Assembly: GCA_010027295.1 (NCBI GenBank)
Contig: RGVM01000173.1
Coordinates: 1-6,209 of the forward strand
Origin: Chitinophagia bacterium
GTDB lineage: Bacteria; Bacteroidota; Bacteroidia; Chitinophagales; Chitinophagaceae
Reading direction: 5' to 3'
DNA length: 6,209 nucleotides
Part shown: piece by piece, positions 5,594 through 6,209 of the stretch
How the letters are laid out: each line of letters starts with the position of its first letter
How positions within the stretch are numbered: the stretch's first letter is position 1
The notes under the pieces: model-generated
The model's input: only the letters and a program-made list of their open reading frames with translations
Database searches by the model: none
Told to the model about the DNA's origin: nothing
Translations under genes and position numbers: made by a program

Positions 5594-6209
5594 TCAATAC
5601 ATCCACATGTCGCTCCCCAGCAGGGTGCGGCGACGCCGGGTGGGGTCCTCCCGGCTGAAGAGTTTAAGTCGGAGCCGTACCTGCAGGGAGGAGTACCAGT
5701 CGTTCGACTTCGGGTTCCCGCGCGGGGTGCCGGCCTGAGGGTACGACATGTCCCCTTCCTGGATTTCGGCGGTCCGGTAGGTCAGGTCGGCACGGGCCTT
5801 TCCCGAGGCCTTCAAGAGGGCGAGGTCGGGGAAATACCCGCCGACATCGTCCATACGGTCGTCAAAAGTATAGCGCAGGCTGCCCTCCAGATCGAGGCTG
5901 AGCCTGTGGGTGAGGGTGAAGGCGATGCCTCCCCCTACCGGGAAGCAGTACTTGATCAATCGGTCCTCGGGCAGGTCGGGGAACTGGGGTAGTCCGTTGC
6001 CCTGGGTATGCACGGGATAGAGGTACACGATGTTCCCGGTGGAATCACTCATCCAGGGCGCCACGCGGTAGAAGGCCGCCGAGGCATGCAGGTAGGGCAC
6101 CACAAGACTCCTGTCTGAGGATAGCAGGTTCAACCTGATTCCCAGGCTCCATTCGAAGACATGGCTGTCGAAGGAGAAGTTGCGCAGGATTCGGTCGGTG
6201 CTGTTGCGG
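5594..6209 (-). CDS. Outer-membrane beta-barrel protein, paralogue of the OmpA-type barrel (5' end off window)
   Basis: The frame is open from the right edge (last complete codon 6206-6208) to the stop at 5594-5596, giving 204 residues. The N-terminus, with any signal peptide, lies outside; alignment with the neighbour suggests about 75 missing residues. Shared landmarks with the OmpA-type barrel are RNFSF, VVPYL, FYRVAPW (FYVNPW there), FPVGGGIAF, DDRMDDVGGYFPD, AGTPRGN and NDWYSSLQVRLRL, in the same order and spacing. It stops about 25 residues after the last barrel strand and has no linker, calcium-type repeats or OmpA domain. The TTG at 6133 is an internal leucine codon, not a start. The DDVGGYFPD pattern resembles the Bacteroidota DUF6089-type barrel. 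The likely place is the outer membrane; the exact role is unknown. Confidence 0.85.
   Translation of the reverse strand, partial: RNSTDRILRNFSFDSHVFEWSLGIRLNLLSSDRSLVVPYLHASAAFYRVAPWMSDSTGNIVYLYPVHTQGNGLPQFPDLPEDRLIKYCFPVGGGIAFTLTHRLSLDLEGSLRYTFDDRMDDVGGYFPDLALLKASGKARADLTYRTAEIQEGDMSYPQAGTPRGNPKSNDWYSSLQVRLRLKLFSREDPTRRRRTLLGSDMWMY

Overview
The window looks like chromosomal DNA from a member of the Bacteroidota. The evidence is a pair of outer-membrane beta-barrel proteins carrying a D-D-V-G-G-x-(Y/F)-P-D motif, one of them fused to thrombospondin type 3 repeats and an OmpA-like domain. A candidate promoter with Bacteroidota-like spacing (TTG, 20 nt, TAnnTTT) and an AAA/DUF4143 ATPase, a family common in this phylum, fit the same placement. 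Base composition is uneven: about 70% G+C over positions 1-240, 48% over 1021-1360, and only 14 G/C in 80 bases over 3151-3230. I cannot place the organism below phylum.

Left to right, the window opens with the C-terminal half of a dihydroorotase-family protein (plus strand). Two positions that normally bind metal or catalyse are substituted, so it may be a non-catalytic homologue. A 349-bp gap follows. It holds a copy of an intergenic repeat with a conserved hairpin, a candidate intrinsic terminator and a palindrome. Next are two tightly linked plus-strand genes, a small ParB/sulfiredoxin-like DGHHR protein and a HAD-fold hydrolase. They lie in the same reading frame and are separated only by one TAA and two sense codons.

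The HAD gene overlaps tail to tail by 11 bp with a minus-strand AAA ATPase/DUF4143 gene. That gene has no ATG start, and a perfect 9-bp inverted repeat sits over its first codons. Upstream of it (3152-3788) is a gene-free stretch: an extremely AT-rich block, then tandem 23-24 bp units built on CCGCGTGGCA, a second copy of the ~100-bp repeat, and a hairpin that may terminate the next gene.

The right third is minus strand. It holds a complete 569-residue OmpA-type protein (signal peptide, barrel, charged linker, five 29-residue calcium-binding-type repeats, peptidoglycan-binding domain). Upstream of it is the C-terminal part of a paralogous barrel protein without those additions, running off the right edge. 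Together they suggest an outer-membrane/peptidoglycan anchoring locus. The other genes have no evident pathway link to it. The least ordinary parts are the repeat family with its covarying hairpin, the degenerate dihydroorotase and the in-frame ParB-like/HAD pair.
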